Assembly: GCF_002949735.1 (NCBI RefSeq)
Contig: NZ_CP026681.1
Span: 682,001-746,000 of the forward strand
Direction of reading: 5' to 3'
Origin: Nostoc sp. 'Peltigera membranacea cyanobiont' N6
GTDB taxonomy: Bacteria > Cyanobacteriota > Cyanobacteriia > Cyanobacteriales > Nostocaceae
DNA length: 64,000 nt
Made by a program: the position numbers and the translations under genes. Shown here piece after piece: positions 51,846-61,201 of the stretch (the stretch's first letter is position 1; each line of letters opens with the position of its first letter). A model generated the notes under the pieces. It was not told the origin of the DNA. It searched no databases and was given only the letters and a program-made list of their open reading frames with translations.

Positions 51846-53859
51846 AAGGTCGTTGAATAATCGTTTCCAATACCCGACGCTTGGCTTTGGGGTCAATACC
51901 AATTAAGCGCACATATTCTCCCTGGTATTCGCCGAGGTGTCCTTCTACGGCTGCGATCGCTTCTCTTTCTGAGGAGGCTTGAATTTGACCGGTACTAGTC
52001 CACGAACCAGTCCGAAACCGCCGTTGGTCTACGTGTTCAATGCTAATTTTTGAGCCACTAGCCAATAATTGCCGCAGTTGATCTACTACTTCAGTACTCA
52101 ACCGGTTACTGGTAGCTGTAGCTGTAGCTGTTGCTGTTGCCGAGTGTGTACTGCTAGTAAATGATTTTTCACTACCAGAGGAGGCTACTTGACTATTTGG
52201 ACGTTGAATAATTGTCTCTAATACCCGCCGTTTGGCTTTGGGGTCAATACCAATTAAGCGCACATATTCACCTTGGTATTCGCCGAGGTGTTTTTCTACG
52301 GCTGCGATCGCTTCTCTTTCTGAGGAGGCTTGAATTTGACCGGTACTAGTCCACGAACCAGTCCGGAAGCGGCGCTCATCTACGTGTTCAATGCTAATTT
52401 TATAACCACCAGCCAATAATTGCCGTAGTTGATCTACTACTTCAGTACTCAACCGGTTACTGGTAGCTGTTGCCGCAGCCCTCCCAGAGCCTCCACTGCT
52501 GCTAGTAAATGATGATTTTTGACTACCAGAGGTAGCTACTTGACCATTTGGACGTTGAATAATGGTTTCTAATACCCGGCGTTTGGCTTTGGTGTCAATA
52601 CCGATTAAACGTACATACTCACCTGGATGGCTTTCTATACATTCTTCCAAGGCAGAGATTACTTGATTGGTGGAAGTTGCATCAATTGGCTTGCAACTAG
52701 TCCAGGAACCAGTACGGAAGCGGCGCTCATCTACGTGTTCTACGCCAATTTTGTAACCACTTGCCAAAAGTTGACGGATTTGGTCTAGAGTTTCGCCATT
52801 GACTTTGCCACTGCCAGAACTGCTACCGTTACCATTACCATTGCTGTAGCTGCCATTGCTATGACTACTATTAGGAGCTTTAAAACTGGTAGCTGGTTTA
52901 GCATCACCATCGGGGCGTTGGATGATGGTTTCTAACACCCGTCGTCTACCTTTGTCAATCCCAAACAGTCGGACATACTCGCCGCTATGGTCTGTTACAC
53001 AGCTTTCTAATGCTGCGATCGCTTCACCAAGGGATCTCGGTTCAATTGGTTGGCAGCTAGTCCAAGAACCCGTGCGGAACCGTCTTTGGTCTACGTGTTC
53101 TGTACCAATCTTATATCCTTGTTCCAATAGATAGCGTAACTGCTCTATTGTTTCTGCACCCAAGCTATTGCTCGCCACTTCACTACTCCTTTCCAACTCT
53201 AAAACAGTAATACCACTACCTGTATAAGATTTAGCGTTCTCATCCCGAATGGGTGCTATACATTTGCTATCCGCAGCACAAAGATAACCAGCCCGTAGCG
53301 CCTGATTAATCCCAACCACATGATGAGCAAATTCCTTATCCTGATCTTGCACATCTGGCAAGCGGTCAGCTTGCTGCTGGCTAGTAATTATCGCTCCCGA
53401 AGGCACATACTTGCCTGGGGGAATTTCTACGTCTTGAATCAAAGCGTGCATCATCACGATGCAACCTGCGCCTACCCTGGCATTAAACACTGTAGAGCGA
53501 AAGCCAATGAAGGAATTGTCCCCTACATAAGCTGGCCCATGAATTAAAGCCATGTGGGTAATGCAAGTATTTTTACCTACCCATACCGAGTATTTCTCTT
53601 GGTCATCGCCAATTACTCGACCTTGCTCTAACCCATGAATAACTACACCATCTTGAATATTGGTGTTTTCACCAAGATAAAAAGGTGTGCCTTCATCCGC
53701 TCTAATCGTAGTCCCCGGAGCAACGATTACATTTGCACCTATTCGTACATCCCCAATCACATTGGAGAATGAGTGTACAAAAGCAGTTTGATGGATTTTG
53801 GGTTCAGCTAAATTCCTTGACCACGGAGTTGGGGGTGCTGCCGTGCTGCGGACTGCCAT
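51844..53859 (-). CDS. ccmM: Carboxysome scaffold CcmM: gamma-carbonic anhydrase plus four Rubisco-small-subunit-like modules
   Basis: 671 residues. The N-terminal gamma-carbonic anhydrase domain (about 1-200) has the three zinc histidines at 75, 102 and 107 (GVVIHG, ITHMALIHG), so it may be active. Four SSUL modules follow at about 235-316, 356-437, 471-554 and 587-671, each with HVD(Q/E)RRFRTGSWTS and YVRL(F/I)GID and RRVLETIIQRP; they bind Rubisco. Linkers are Ser/Asn/Gly/Thr/Ala-rich. Modules 1 and 2 keep a Cys pair (269/287 and 389/407) expected to respond to redox state; modules 3 and 4 lack it, having Thr at the first position. Modules 3 and 4 differ at only about four residues, so they come from a recent duplication. 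Confidence 0.95.
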   Translation of the reverse strand: MAVRSTAAPPTPWSRNLAEPKIHQTAFVHSFSNVIGDVRIGANVIVAPGTTIRADEGTPFYLGENTNIQDGVVIHGLEQGRVIGDDQEKYSVWVGKNTCITHMALIHGPAYVGDNSFIGFRSTVFNARVGAGCIVMMHALIQDVEIPPGKYVPSGAIITSQQQADRLPDVQDQDKEFAHHVVGINQALRAGYLCAADSKCIAPIRDENAKSYTGSGITVLELERSSEVASNSLGAETIEQLRYLLEQGYKIGTEHVDQRRFRTGSWTSCQPIEPRSLGEAIAALESCVTDHSGEYVRLFGIDKGRRRVLETIIQRPDGDAKPATSFKAPNSSHSNGSYSNGNGNGSSSGSGKVNGETLDQIRQLLASGYKIGVEHVDERRFRTGSWTSCKPIDATSTNQVISALEECIESHPGEYVRLIGIDTKAKRRVLETIIQRPNGQVATSGSQKSSFTSSSGGSGRAAATATSNRLSTEVVDQLRQLLAGGYKISIEHVDERRFRTGSWTSTGQIQASSEREAIAAVEKHLGEYQGEYVRLIGIDPKAKRRVLETIIQRPNSQVASSGSEKSFTSSTHSATATATATATSNRLSTEVVDQLRQLLASGSKISIEHVDQRRFRTGSWTSTGQIQASSEREAIAAVEGHLGEYQGEYVRLIGIDPKAKRRVLETIIQRP

Positions 53860-53879
53860 TGCGAGATTCCTCCTATATT

Positions 53880-53956
53880 GTCATTAGTCATTTGTTTGTT
53901 GTCATTTGTCCTTTGTTATTCACTAATGACTAATGACCAATGACTAATGACTAAAT
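53880..53956. repeat. GTCATTAGTC-type repeat between ccmM and ccmL
   Basis: GTCATTAGTCATTTGT, GTCATTTGTCCTTTG then ACTAATGACTAATGACCAAT and its inverse, same family as at 24466 and 45250. It fills the gap between two genes of one operon. Confidence 0.85.
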
Positions 53957-53958
53957 GA

Positions 53959-54261
53959 CTATCGATATTGATCTTTTTTGCTGTAAATGAGGCGATCTTC
54001 AACGTAAATAGTATCTATGATCGCCACCACTGCTGCATCTAATGGACGCTGTTCGTTGCCAACAACTTGACGAGCGGCACTACCACGAGTGATGAGTACC
54101 CACTCATCTACTCCTGCTCCCACAATATCTGCTGCTACTTCATACTCTGGTAGGATATTGCCGTTTTCATCTACTAATTGTAACAACAGTAGTTTTACAC
54201 CTCTGAGAGTTGGATCTTTTTGGGTGCTAACTACTGTGCCGCGAACTTTGGCAATTTGCAT
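53959..54261 (-). CDS. ccmL: Carboxysome vertex protein CcmL
   Basis: 100 residues of the pentameric EutN/CcmL family: MQIAKVRGTVVSTQKDPTLR, then LVDENGN, AADIVGAGVDEWVLITRGSA and DAAVVAIIDTIYVE. Pentamers cap the vertices of the icosahedral shell. Seven bases separate it from ccmK1. Confidence 0.96.
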   Translation of the reverse strand: MQIAKVRGTVVSTQKDPTLRGVKLLLLQLVDENGNILPEYEVAADIVGAGVDEWVLITRGSAARQVVGNEQRPLDAAVVAIIDTIYVEDRLIYSKKDQYR

Positions 54262-54267
54262 TACAAA

Positions 54268-54612
54268 TTACGGTCTTCTACCGAAAGGACGAATTGCGTT
54301 CACATTTTCCCGGAATTGCTCTACGTCTTCTGTATAACGAATTGGTAGGACGTATTCCAAGTTTTCGTGAGGACGAGCAATGATGTGAGTCGAAAGCACT
54401 TGTCCGCCGTTGACTCGCTTCACTGATTCAACACCTGCGGCTACGGAAGCTTGCACTTCTGATACGTCACCCCGAACAATTACGGTAACTCGACCGCTAC
54501 CGATTTTTTCATAACCGACTAGAGTCACACGAGCCGCTTTCACCATCGCATCAGCAGCTTCCACTACTGCTGGAAAGCCCAGCGTTTCAACCATTCCCAC
54601 TGCAATTGACAT
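54268..54612 (-). CDS. ccmK1: Carboxysome shell hexamer protein CcmK1
   Basis: 114 residues of the single-BMC type: AVGMVETLGFPAVVEAADAM, VGYEKIGSGRVTVIVRGDVS (pore loop) and STHIIARPHENLEYVLPIRY. The C-terminal extension (FRENVNAIRPFGRRP) distinguishes it from the shorter CcmK2 upstream and matches CcmK1. It builds the shell facets. Confidence 0.93.
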   Translation of the reverse strand: MSIAVGMVETLGFPAVVEAADAMVKAARVTLVGYEKIGSGRVTVIVRGDVSEVQASVAAGVESVKRVNGGQVLSTHIIARPHENLEYVLPIRYTEDVEQFRENVNAIRPFGRRP

Positions 54613-54702
54613 TAGTTTTAATCCCTATTTAAAGTTTTTAGCTTTGGACAAAAGTGAGGCTCAAAAAGGTAAAGAGCGTTAATTACTTTTTTTAAACAGT
54701 TT

Positions 54703-55011
54703 TTAGGTACGGAACTGTTCTACAGCTTCTGTGTAACGAATCGGCAAGACGTATTCCAGGTTCTCGTGAGGACGAGCAATGATGTGAGTAGATAATACTT
54801 CACCACCAAAGACTCTTTTCGCCGCTTCAACCCCAGCAGCAACAGAAGCTTGCACTTCCGATACATCTCCCCGAACTATCACGGTGACGCGAGCGCTACC
54901 AATTTTTTCATAACCTACTAAGGTGACACGGGCAGCTTTCACCATCGCATCAGCAGCTTCTACCACTGCCGGAAAGCCCTTCGTTTCAATCATTCCAACT
55001 GCAATTGGCAT
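54703..55011 (-). CDS. ccmK2: Carboxysome shell hexamer protein CcmK2
   Basis: 102 residues, nearly identical to CcmK1 over the BMC domain (AVGMIETKGFPAVVEAADAM, pore EKIGSARV) but ending at EQFRT. As the first gene of the ccm operon it is read from the divergent promoter region at 55012-55670. The pore residues have Ala instead of Gly after the Ser, unlike CcmK1. Confidence 0.94.
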   Translation of the reverse strand: MPIAVGMIETKGFPAVVEAADAMVKAARVTLVGYEKIGSARVTVIVRGDVSEVQASVAAGVEAAKRVFGGEVLSTHIIARPHENLEYVLPIRYTEAVEQFRT

Positions 55012-55670
55012 CGCAGAACTCCTACAAAATTAATGCAATCTGTACTGTCGTTTGAATTTTTTGACGGGGAGAGCCTGATCTTATAGCTAAGAAAACACTT
55101 CCAAATTAAGCATAGGAAAGCTTGGCGTTCCTGGCAATACAAATTACTATAATAGTTTATGATAAGAAAGTTTTAAAAAACTTAACAAAAATTCATCCAG
55201 GCTTTTGAGCAATTAAAGTTTACTGAATTACTTGAGCAGCCACTTATGCTTTATAATTTCTTTATCACATTTAGAAAACGACATTCATAACCAAGGCTAA
55301 TTCTATCTAGCGAGGTAGGAGCGGCGGCTGTATCTTTTACTGTATCTATCTTTTCTGATATTTTGCCATGTGTACAACGACTTAGGTAAAAAGTATATAA
55401 TTTTTTCAAATGTATCGTATAAAGTACTCTGCTTCAAGTAGAAATACAAATGTAAAAACAGAGGTAAGGTTAAGGCGAGTAAATACTTTTACGTATGTAA
55501 AGTTATATTTTACCGAAGTTTAGTAGGGGAAGGCGAAGTAAAAATACTTTCGATAATTTACTTCAAAGAATAATAAAAAAATGTTGATGTTTTCCTAAAT
55601 TAATCTTTTAAATAAATAATGTTTGGAAAGATTTTTTAAAATAAAGGCTGAGTCATCAAGGTAAATTTAA
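55012..55670. other. Divergent promoter region of the ccm operon and ndhF4-ndhD4-cupB
   Basis: 659 bp of A/T-rich DNA between ccmK2 (minus) and ndhF4 (plus). It must contain the promoters of both arms and perhaps long leaders. GGCGGCTGTATCTTTTACTG near 55333 interrupts the A/T-rich sequence. No gene or repeat is evident; regulator boxes could not be placed with confidence. Confidence 0.7.
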
Positions 55671-57527
55671 ATGGATCAATTTCTATTTTCAACAAGTTGG
55701 TTTTTGCCTTTATATAGCTTATTAGGCGCAGTTTTGACGTTGCCCTGGGGAATAGGAATAATTCGGCGAACAGGGCCAAGACCTGCGGCATACATCAACT
55801 TTTTGACAACTGTTGTGGCTTTTGTCCATAGTCTGTTTGTGTTTAAAAATATCTGGGATAGAGAACCAGAAAAGTTACTGGTGCCCTGGTTTAAAGCTGC
55901 TGATTTAGACTTATCTTTTACCTTGGAACTCTCAGCAGTCAGCATTGGGGCAACAGTTTTAATTACAGGTTTAAGCTTACTGGCACAAGTTTACGCTCTG
56001 GGTTATATGGAGAAAGACTGGTCGCTGGCACGTTTTTTTGCGCTGCTGGGATTTTTTGAAGCAGCGTTGAGTGGTTTAGCAATCAGTGATTCTTTGTTTC
56101 TTAGCTATACCCTTTTAGAAGTTCTGACGCTTTCAACTTACTTGCTAGTGGGATTCTGGTATGCTCAACCTCTAGTAGTTACGGCGGCGCGAGATGCGTT
56201 TTGGACTAAACGGGTAGGAGACTTGTTGCTGCTGATGGCTGTGGTGACGCTTTCCACCTTAGCGGGGAGTTTGAACTTTTCGGATTTATATGAGTGGGCG
56301 CAAACAGCTAATTTAAGCCCAGTGACATCAACATTGCTGGGTTTGGCGTTAATTGCTGGGCCTGCGGGGAAATGTGCCCAATTTCCCCTGCACCTCTGGT
56401 TAGATGAGGCGATGGAAGGGCCAAACCCAGCTTCGGTAATGCGAAACTCGCTGGTAGTCGCTGGTGGCGCATATTTACTGTATAAATTTCAACCATTGTT
56501 AGCACTGTCGCCGGTTGCCTTAAATGCCTTGGTAATCATGGGTACGGTGACAGCTATTGGGGCAACATTAGTATCTATAGCTCAAATTGACATTAAACGA
56601 TCGCTATCTCATTCCACCAGTGCATACATGGGGTTAGTGTTTCTAGCGGTGGGGTTACAGCAAGGGGGTGTAGCCTTGATGTTGCTGTTAACTCATGCGA
56701 TCGCTAAAGCATTATTATTTATGAGTTCCGGTTCAGTCATCTTAACTACCCAAAGCCAAGACCTAACAGAAATGGGCGGACTGTGGTCGCGGATGCCAGC
56801 TACCACCACCGCCTTTATTGTCGGTTCGGCGGGGATGGTGACAGTGCTACCACTGGGAGGCTTCTGGGCAATGTTAGCATGGGCTGACGGTTTCGTTAAT
56901 ATTAGCCCTTGGGTGATTGGGGTTTTATTATTAGTCAATTGCTTGACAGCATTAAACTTAACTAGAGTTTTCAGATTAGTCTTCTGGGGGAAACCACAAC
57001 AAAAAACCCGTCGCACGCCAGAAGTTGGTTGGCAAATGGCCTTCCCGATGGTTACTCTCACAGTCTTGACTCTGCTTTTGCCTTTGATGTTACAGCAATG
57101 GTACTTACTACCAAATTGGGAAAGTATTAATTGGTTGGTGGCATTAGCATTGTTTACTTCTACAGTCCTGGGAATAGTTGCAGGGTCTACAGTTTATCTG
57201 CACAAAGCTTGGTCAAGATCCAGATTTTTGGCGTGGAGATTTGTGCAAGACTTATTAGGTTATGATTTTTATATTGACCGAGTTTATCTCCTAACGGTAG
57301 TGAGCGCAGTCGCACTACTATCTAGAGTTTCTGCTTGGAGCGATCGCTATTTAGTTGATGGTTTAGTAAACTTGGTTGGGTTTGCGACAATTCTGGGCGG
57401 ACAAACTTTAAAGTACAGCATTTCTGGGCAATCTCAGGGCTATATGTTGACCATCCTCGCAGTTGTCAGCGTCCTGGTTTTCTTCATCGGCTGGTCATCG
57501 GGTTTACTAGATAAATTGCCTTTTTAA
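55671..57527 (+). CDS. ndhF4: NDH-1 subunit F4, proton-pumping subunit of the CO2-uptake complex
   Basis: 618 residues with about 15 membrane helices, homologous to the NuoL/NdhF family. Motifs: RFFALLGFFEAALSGLAISD, KRVGDLLLLMAVVTLS, GPAGKCAQFPLHLWLDEAME and SHSTSAYMGLVFLA. NdhF4 and NdhD4 replace NdhF1/D1 in the NDH-1MS' complex that hydrates CO2 to bicarbonate with CupB. The following cupB gene is what fixes the F4 rather than F3 assignment. The start ATG has AAGGT upstream. Confidence 0.93.
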   Translation: MDQFLFSTSWFLPLYSLLGAVLTLPWGIGIIRRTGPRPAAYINFLTTVVAFVHSLFVFKNIWDREPEKLLVPWFKAADLDLSFTLELSAVSIGATVLITGLSLLAQVYALGYMEKDWSLARFFALLGFFEAALSGLAISDSLFLSYTLLEVLTLSTYLLVGFWYAQPLVVTAARDAFWTKRVGDLLLLMAVVTLSTLAGSLNFSDLYEWAQTANLSPVTSTLLGLALIAGPAGKCAQFPLHLWLDEAMEGPNPASVMRNSLVVAGGAYLLYKFQPLLALSPVALNALVIMGTVTAIGATLVSIAQIDIKRSLSHSTSAYMGLVFLAVGLQQGGVALMLLLTHAIAKALLFMSSGSVILTTQSQDLTEMGGLWSRMPATTTAFIVGSAGMVTVLPLGGFWAMLAWADGFVNISPWVIGVLLLVNCLTALNLTRVFRLVFWGKPQQKTRRTPEVGWQMAFPMVTLTVLTLLLPLMLQQWYLLPNWESINWLVALALFTSTVLGIVAGSTVYLHKAWSRSRFLAWRFVQDLLGYDFYIDRVYLLTVVSAVALLSRVSAWSDRYLVDGLVNLVGFATILGGQTLKYSISGQSQGYMLTILAVVSVLVFFIGWSSGLLDKLPF

Positions 57528-57583
57528 AGAGGTTGGCACAAATAAATTTAATTAGTGGGGGTTGTGATTTGTCATTAGGAAAA

Positions 57584-57629
57584 CTCTTCCCAATTCCCCA
57601 TTACCCATTCCCAATTCCCCATTCTCCAC
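57584..57629. repeat. CCCAATTCCCCATT repeat between ndhF4 and ndhD4
   Basis: Short tandem units (TTCCCAATTCCCCATTACCC, then ATTCCCAATTCCCCATTC) directly precede the ndhD4 start. Confidence 0.8.
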
Positions 57630-57635
57630 TTGCTT

Positions 57636-59141
57636 ATGCTTAGTGTTTTAATTCTAGTGCCGTTAATCGGTGCGGCTTTAATTGGTTTCTCGCCCTCTGG
57701 CATCAATGGGAAATTTGCCCGTGGGGTAGCTTTAGTGTTTGCCACTATCGCTTTCTTGTGGACAATCGTATTATTAATTCAGTTCCATCCAGGCGAAATC
57801 ACTCAACAATTTGCCGAGTCTGTCCCTTGGATAGATGTCTTAGGTTTAAACTATAACCTGGGAATCGATGGTTTATCTTTGCCACTGCTGGTTTTGAATG
57901 GACTTTTAACTTCTATTGCCATCTACAGCAGCGATGAATCTCTACAGCGTCCTAAATTTTATTACTCTTTGATCCTATTATTAAGCGCTGGGGTAACTGG
58001 AGCTTTTCTGGCACAGGATTTACTGTTATTTGTCCTGTTTTACGAATTGGAACTAATTCCTCTGTATCTATTGATAGCTATTTGGGGTGGGGAAAAGCGG
58101 GGTTATGCGGCGACAAAATTTCTCATTTATACCGCCGTTTCGGGAATCTTGATTTTAGCAAGTTTCCTCGGCATGGTTTGGCTGAGTGGTTCCTCTAACT
58201 TTGCACTAGCAACCTTAAACACTACGACTTTACCTTTAGCGACACAGCTTTTACTGCTAGCGGGGATTTTGATCGGTTTCGGGATTAAAATTCCCTTAGT
58301 TCCCTTCCATACTTGGTTGCCAGATGCTCACGTTGAAGCTTCCACACCCATTTCCGTACTATTGGCTGGGGTGCTGTTGAAGTTGGGAACCTACGGATTA
58401 CTGCGGTTTGGCATGAACTTGTTACCAGAAGCTTGGGCTTATGTGGCTCCTTGGTTAGCGACTTGGGCAGTAGTGAGTGTACTGTATGGTGCATCCTGCG
58501 CGATCGCTCAAACCGATATGAAAAAAATGGTAGCATACAGTTCTATTGGACACATGGGCTATGTGCTGTTAGCGACGGCTGCGGCGACACCATTAAGCGT
58601 ATTAGGTGCTGTTATGCAGATGATTAGCCACGGATTGATTTCCGCCATGCTGTTTTTGCTGGTAGGGGTTGTGTATGACAAAGCCGGAAGCCGAGATTTA
58701 GATGTTCTCCAAGGATTGCTGAACCCAGAACGAGGTATGCCCGTAATTGGTAGCCTAATGGTTTTGGGAGTGATGGCCAGCGCTGGGATACCAGGAATGG
58801 TCGGGTTTATTTCCGAATTCATCATTTTTCGGGGCAGTTTCCCAATTTTTCCAGTCCAAACGCTACTATCAATGCTTGGTACTGGTTTAACTGCGGTTTA
58901 CTTTTTGATCCTCCTCGACCGTGCCTTTTTTGGTCGCTTGTCTGCACAAGTTACTAACTTACCACGTGTGTATTGGAGCGATCGCATCCCAGCTGCAATT
59001 TTAGCTGTGCTGATTGTGATTTTCGGCATTCAACCCGCTTGGTTAGCACGCTGGACTGAACCAACAATTACAGCAATGGTGAATAGCCAAAACGTAGTAT
59101 TAGCAGTGTCCTTGGATAAAGCAATGGGGAATGGGGATTAG
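57636..59141 (+). CDS. ndhD4: NDH-1 subunit D4
   Basis: 501 residues with about 14 membrane helices; the NuoM/NdhD family. Motifs: LNYNLGIDGLSLPLLVLNGL, LLLFVLFYELELIPLYLLI (with the conserved Glu), FGIKIPLVPFHTWLPDAHVE and MKKMVAYSSIGHMGYVL. ATG 57636 is chosen over a TTG at 57630 that lies in the repeat edge. Odd: the last codons (encoding KAMGNGD) overlap the next repeat (AATGGGGAATGGGGATTAG), so the C-terminus is repeat-derived. Confidence 0.93.
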   Translation: MLSVLILVPLIGAALIGFSPSGINGKFARGVALVFATIAFLWTIVLLIQFHPGEITQQFAESVPWIDVLGLNYNLGIDGLSLPLLVLNGLLTSIAIYSSDESLQRPKFYYSLILLLSAGVTGAFLAQDLLLFVLFYELELIPLYLLIAIWGGEKRGYAATKFLIYTAVSGILILASFLGMVWLSGSSNFALATLNTTTLPLATQLLLLAGILIGFGIKIPLVPFHTWLPDAHVEASTPISVLLAGVLLKLGTYGLLRFGMNLLPEAWAYVAPWLATWAVVSVLYGASCAIAQTDMKKMVAYSSIGHMGYVLLATAAATPLSVLGAVMQMISHGLISAMLFLLVGVVYDKAGSRDLDVLQGLLNPERGMPVIGSLMVLGVMASAGIPGMVGFISEFIIFRGSFPIFPVQTLLSMLGTGLTAVYFLILLDRAFFGRLSAQVTNLPRVYWSDRIPAAILAVLIVIFGIQPAWLARWTEPTITAMVNSQNVVLAVSLDKAMGNGD

Positions 59142-59262
59142 GGATTAGGAACTGGGCATTAGGGACTGGGGATGAGGGAAGATTTTTCCTAATACGTAAT
59201 ACACGATTCCCAATACTAATACCCAGTACCCAGTACCCAGTACCCAATATCCCAATCCCTAT
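59121..59262. repeat. Repeat tract between ndhD4 and cupB
   Basis: GGGGAATGGGGATTAGGGAT, then TACCCAGTACCCAGTACCCA and other variants. It begins inside the ndhD4 coding sequence and ends just before the cupB ribosome-binding site. Confidence 0.82.
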
Positions 59263-59281
59263 ACTTTTTGGAGAGATGGTA

Positions 59282-60412
59282 ATGGTAACTATTAAAAAGA
59301 AAGCGGTTCATAATCCTTTAGCTGAGTATATTGAACGTCTGCAAAAAGGAGGAGCATTACTCCCTGATAGTCCAGAAAATGTACTAGAAGTTGTTGGTAT
59401 TCTTAAAAGCTATGGTGTAGTTTTAGATGCCTACTCAAAAAATCTTAACTATATTGCCGAGCATCAGTTTCTAAAATTTTTCCCATTTTTTAAATATTTT
59501 AATGGAGAAGTTTCTTTTCAAAAATTACTCCGTCACTGGTGGCATGACCGCATTAATTTTGAGTATGCCGAGTATTGCATGAAAGGCATGATGTGGCACG
59601 GTGGCGGTGGACTAGATACCTATTTAGATACAACAGAATTTAAAGAAAGAGCGCAAGCCGTTATTGCCGCAAAATTTAAAAATAATCCCTTAGTTCCCGG
59701 TATTAACCAGCTATTTCCAGATTTCTTAACAGAATACTTGCGTGTCTCTGCTTACTACACAGGTTTAGGTCAATTCTGGCGAGTAATGGCTGATATGTTC
59801 CTCAGCTTATCAGACCGTTACGACCAAGGCGAAATTAAATCGATTCCCGAAGTTGTAGACCACATTAAAACAGCGTTAGTGGCAAATGCGTCAAACCCAA
59901 TTACCTACGCCGTCAAAATTCGAGGTGAGGTCTATGAAATCATTCCTAAAAGCGTTGGTTTGACCTTCTTAGCAGATACAGCAATACCTTATGTAGAAGC
60001 AGTCTTCTTTCGGGGAACTCCTTTCCACGGTACAGTTTCATACAACGCCCAAGGATATCAAATTCCCCCAGATCAAACCCGATTTCAGTATGGCGCATTG
60101 TATGCCGATCCTTTACCCATCGGCGGCGCGGGTATTCCTCCCACCTTGTTGATGCAAGATATGCGTCATTATCTCCCAGAGTATTTGCACGAAATTTATC
60201 GTCGCAGTCTTCGGGGTGAAGATGATTTGCGGGTACAAATTTGCATGAGTTTCCAAAAATCGATGTTTTGTGTTACCACAGCAACGATTTTGGGATTGAT
60301 GCCTCATCCTTTGGACACTAAAGACCCAAATGAAGAGAAAAATAATCGAGTTTATTTAGAGAAGTGGATGAGTCGGTTAGAAACTTCGCAGTTGCTGAAT
60401 GTGAATAAATAG
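59282..60412 (+). CDS. cupB: CO2 hydration protein CupB (ChpX)
   Basis: 376 residues. CupB carries out or assists the hydration of CO2 at the NDH-1MS' complex, the constitutive low-affinity CO2 uptake system. Conserved segments: HDRINFEYAEYCMKGMMWHG, the Tyr/Trp-rich GLGQFWRVMADMFL, YAVKIRGEVYEIIP and DMRHYLPEYLHEIYRRSLRG. The length fits CupB; CupA/ChpY proteins are about 60 residues longer. ATG 59282 is preferred because GGAGAG (59270-59275) is at a proper distance; ATG 59276 directly abuts that site. Confidence 0.93.
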   Translation: MVTIKKKAVHNPLAEYIERLQKGGALLPDSPENVLEVVGILKSYGVVLDAYSKNLNYIAEHQFLKFFPFFKYFNGEVSFQKLLRHWWHDRINFEYAEYCMKGMMWHGGGGLDTYLDTTEFKERAQAVIAAKFKNNPLVPGINQLFPDFLTEYLRVSAYYTGLGQFWRVMADMFLSLSDRYDQGEIKSIPEVVDHIKTALVANASNPITYAVKIRGEVYEIIPKSVGLTFLADTAIPYVEAVFFRGTPFHGTVSYNAQGYQIPPDQTRFQYGALYADPLPIGGAGIPPTLLMQDMRHYLPEYLHEIYRRSLRGEDDLRVQICMSFQKSMFCVTTATILGLMPHPLDTKDPNEEKNNRVYLEKWMSRLETSQLLNVNK

Positions 60413-60419
60413 GTAAAGA

Positions 60420-61121
60420 TTAGGCTTCTGGTTCAATGCCGAGCGATCGCAATTGAGCAGTCAAGCGATCGGCTCTTTCGTCACCAGTCAACAACAAATT
60501 ACCTTGCAAATCCCACCAGCGTAGCCAAGGTAATTCCATATTGTGATATTGTCCCTGCCAAAGACCTAACTCAACTCCTAAAGGTTGTATAGGATAATGC
60601 CCGCGTTCATTTGCTGTTAATAACTGATATTGTCCACCAATTAATTCATAAACTTCTACACTGGGTTTATTAACTTCATAAATGCCGTAGAAGGGAGGAC
60701 GAATTACCTGCTCATAAATCCAAAATTTCCCCTTCCAAGGAGTTTTATCTCGTTCCTGACTACCATCCCCAGAAACAAATTCTAATGCAATCAATGGGGC
60801 AATAAATTCTCGCCATAATACATAAGACCTGCGTGTTTGTCCATCCAGAGTAGGTGGTACATTCCCTACATAAAACCAGTCTGGTGCTTCTGCACCTTTT
60901 TCTGGGGGGTCAGTGATGCGCCAGTAGATACCACTATCTTGACCAATACAGTATTGCCCATCAGGATGACGTTTTTGCAATATCGGTTTAATCGAGTCCG
61001 TTAGTAGAATGCTTTGGGGATGTTCCTGAAAGTTTTTCACGAAAGTACCATCAGACTCTGGTAGCTGCGTATGGTCTGGGAACGGTGTGAGGGCGGTGGA
61101 TGGATCGGTTGCAGAGGTCAT
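60420..61121 (-). CDS. Uma2-family endonuclease-like protein
   Basis: 233 residues from the ATG at 61121, which has AAAGGTAG upstream; the open frame to 61277 adds residues unlike the family. Motifs: DWFYVGNVPP near 83, then YVLWREFIAPLIALEFVSG with the Glu of the nuclease core, WIYEQVIRPPFYGIYEVN and GQYQLLTANERGHYPIQ; tail ADRLTAQLRSLGIEPEA. The catalytic region lacks the typical PDL...E spacing found in the gene at 14022 and may be divergent. It is convergent with cupB (7 bp gap). Confidence 0.85.
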   Translation of the reverse strand: MTSATDPSTALTPFPDHTQLPESDGTFVKNFQEHPQSILLTDSIKPILQKRHPDGQYCIGQDSGIYWRITDPPEKGAEAPDWFYVGNVPPTLDGQTRRSYVLWREFIAPLIALEFVSGDGSQERDKTPWKGKFWIYEQVIRPPFYGIYEVNKPSVEVYELIGGQYQLLTANERGHYPIQPLGVELGLWQGQYHNMELPWLRWWDLQGNLLLTGDERADRLTAQLRSLGIEPEA

Positions 61122-61201
61122 AAGACTACCTTTGCAGGAGTAAGGGTTGTTTTTTAGTTTAGCAAGGGTAGACGATCGCTTTTTATAATTAGGCTTTAAA
61201 A

